NCBI GenBank assembly: GCA_001508595.1
Contig: LGHA01000049.1
Coordinates: 1 to 7,984 of the forward strand
DNA from: Anaerolineaceae bacterium 46_22
GTDB taxonomy: Bacteria; Chloroflexota; Anaerolineae; Anaerolineales; Anaerolineaceae
DNA length: 7,984 bases
Reading direction: 5' to 3'
The notes beneath the pieces were generated by a model, which made no database searches, was not told where the DNA came from, and worked only from the letters and a program-made list of their open reading frames with translations. Both the position numbers and the translations under genes were made by a program. The stretch's first letter is position 1; every line of letters begins with the position of its first letter. Shown here one piece after another: positions 7,177-7,984 of this stretch.

Positions 7177-7323
7177 ACTCCGGTTTACCTGGCCTTGGAT
7201 ATATTTCCTTGAACGGCCAAAAACCTTGGATATGTTCCCGTGTACCAACGAAGGCATTTTGCCACCAGTGCTATCAAGTCGAGCCATGTAGAGACAATTG
7301 TCTTGATGTCGAAACTGGATAAG
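7177..7323 (+). pseudogene. Decayed rlmD-like C-terminal remnant
   Basis: Two pieces match the C-terminus of the intact RlmD. LTPVYLALDIFP (7177-7209, ended by TGA at 7210) corresponds to RLVSATPFDLFP, and its DNA continues with similarity across the QTA codons. After a second LDMFPCT in another frame (7226-7246), SSHVETIVLMSKLDK (7279-7323) corresponds to TAHVETIVLMSRIDN at the natural RlmD end. The parts lie in two frames with about 35 extra bases between the FP-x-T motif and HVET. Together with the fragment ending near 6598 this restores the rlmD order around the 189-residue gene. Confidence 0.82.
7193..7233 (+). repeat. Imperfect direct repeat of an rlmD motif
   Basis: CCTTGGATAT occurs at 7193-7202 and 7224-7233, 31 bases apart. 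The similarity extends weakly to the right: ATTTCC in one copy, GTTCCC in the other. Both copies can be read as L-D-[IM]-F-P, the motif before HVET in RlmD. Confidence 0.6.
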
Positions 7324-7458
7324 CAATTGTGGGGAAGTGCCTGTAAATCAGATATCCGGAAAAGCTTTCAAGTTAAAAGTTTGATTGGAAACGCTGATGA
7401 AATTGCTGTGGTGGGATATGTCCGTGAAACAGCTTTTTACCTTGATATAACTGAATAG
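7240..7458 (+). pseudogene. Chimeric open frame: RlmD C-terminus plus unknown tail
   Basis: A GTG-initiated frame of 72 codons whose residues 14-28 are the RlmD C-terminal HVETIVLMSKLDK block. Its last 44 residues (ending GYVRETAFYLDITE) match nothing I recognise. No ribosome-binding site is evident before the GTG. It is most likely non-functional read-through of the rlmD remnant into another broken sequence. The tail could come from a second degraded gene at 7327-7458. Confidence 0.35.
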
Positions 7459-7477
7459 ATGTCATTTCAACAAATTT

Positions 7478-7517
7478 ACAAATGAGGTGTCAGGCTCTCA
7501 AAGATTTGTATTTTTTT
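7478..7517 (+). terminator. Probable rho-independent terminator
   Basis: ACAAAT (7478-7483) pairs with ATTTGT (7504-7509). GAG/CTC pairs lie inside, with an asymmetric bulge. Seven T residues follow at 7511-7517. It would end transcription from the accessory genes to the left. Confidence 0.6.
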
Positions 7518-7530
7518 ATGACAAATGTAG

Positions 7531-7560
7531 TTGTTCACGATTTTGGAAACACTTTATAAT
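7531..7560 (+). promoter_or_regulatory. Probable promoter of the small membrane protein gene
   Basis: A perfect TATAAT (7555-7560) is preceded after 18 bases by TTGTTC (7531-7536). It is about 48 bases before the ATG at 7609 and directly downstream of a terminator, which fits a separate transcription unit. Confidence 0.55.
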
Positions 7561-7608
7561 CAGAGGAAATCTCTTCAAAAACAGATATGGCTGTGAAGGT
7601 TAATTATT

Positions 7609-7917
7609 ATGTATTTTCTACTAAATCTTGGAAGTTTACTTTTCGGGCTTGCGTCCTGGATCATTCCCCTGGTTCTCCTGGTTAGCAACAAGTTTACAAC
7701 CAGTCGTTCAATAAAGGCGATAATTTCCAGCCTGGCAAGTGTCATTATCGCGCTCATGATGCAAATATTTTACACAAAGCATCTTGTCGATATTGAAGAT
7801 TGGAGTGCATTAATGGACACCCAGGGAAGCCTTGTCTTAGTTACTTCAGTCCTTTCAGTCGTCGCAATTGTGCTCAACAGCATATTGCTGGTCAAATCAC
7901 TTAACCGCAGCGAGTAA
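7609..7917 (+). CDS. Small three-helix membrane protein, function unknown
   Basis: 102 residues with three predicted transmembrane helices, at about 4-26, 34-55 and 72-97. A charged link, KFTTSRSIK (28-36), separates the first two. The second and third are separated by KHLVDIEDWSALMDTQG (57-73), whose acidic, tryptophan-containing IEDWSALMDT looks like the conserved part of the protein. The C-terminus (LNRSE) is polar. It has no cleavable signal peptide. The first helix starts at once after the ATG, and by the positive-inside rule the K/R-rich first link would be cytoplasmic. A weak AAGG ribosome site lies nine bases upstream. No partner gene is visible before the window ends. I cannot give a function; the 67 bases after it hold nothing I can identify. 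Confidence 0.8.
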   Translation: MYFLLNLGSLLFGLASWIIPLVLLVSNKFTTSRSIKAIISSLASVIIALMMQIFYTKHLVDIEDWSALMDTQGSLVLVTSVLSVVAIVLNSILLVKSLNRSE

Positions 7918-7984
7918 TAAATTTCAGATTGCTGTAACAATATTCAGAGATTGTAAAAAACCTATGCGTATGACTTTATCCGGG

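Noticed and set aside
6723..7322. Alternative plus-strand frames of 93-100 codons overlapping the 189-residue gene
   Set aside because: They overlap a longer frame with better protein character and a ribosome site. The end of one (7041-7322) is an out-of-frame reading of the rlmD remnant.
6243..7460. Insertion sequence or integron cassette around the 189-residue gene
   Set aside because: I see no transposase or integrase, no terminal inverted repeats and no attC-like structure, so no specific mobile element can be named.
4784..7984. Toxin-antitoxin or defence operon made of the 382- and 189-residue genes
   Set aside because: The genes are about 360 bases apart with a pseudogene between them, have no recognised toxin, nuclease or sensor motif, and do not look co-transcribed as a unit.

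Overview
The window looks like a piece of a Chloroflexota chromosome, most likely Anaerolineae. The evidence is a mid-GC core, a threonyl-tRNA synthetase without the TGS domain behind a T-box leader, and a stand-alone class V aminotransferase. This placement is inferred from protein style and gene organisation; a clostridial (Firmicutes) host is the main alternative. The left 4.8 kb is ordinary core genome. The right 3.2 kb is more AT-rich and behaves like an accessory region.

Left block (1-2232, minus strand): a strong promoter (TTGCAT-17 bp-TATAAT) fires into a tRNA-Val(GAC) gene. About 20 bases past its 3' end lies a T-box riboswitch with a probable ACC (Thr) specifier, a canonical T-box sequence and an intrinsic terminator. 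Then comes thrS, whose last codon or stop is cut by the window edge. There is no room for a separate T-box promoter except inside the tRNA, so tRNA-Val and the thrS leader are probably one transcript.

Middle block (2300-4783, plus strand): a divergent promoter drives a class V PLP aminotransferase closed by a GC-rich hairpin. It is followed by a complete RlmD/RumA-type 23S rRNA (uracil-5)-methyltransferase with TRAM domain, Fe-S cysteines and catalytic cysteine.

Right block (4784-7984, plus strand): a 310-base spacer with a promoter leads to a 382-residue mostly helical protein I cannot assign. After it lie frameshifted remnants of a second rlmD 3' half (about 6370-6598, then 7177-7323). These are interrupted by an open gene for a 189-residue protein of unknown function with an LFFHAS N-terminus. 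A terminator, a promoter and a 102-residue three-helix membrane protein close the window.

The main point of interest is that an intact rlmD is followed by a decayed rlmD copy split by a cargo gene. That pattern suggests repeated insertion or recombination at the rlmD 3' end, a locus ('rum') known to host integrative elements in streptococci. No integrase, transposase, CRISPR array or recognisable defence system is visible.
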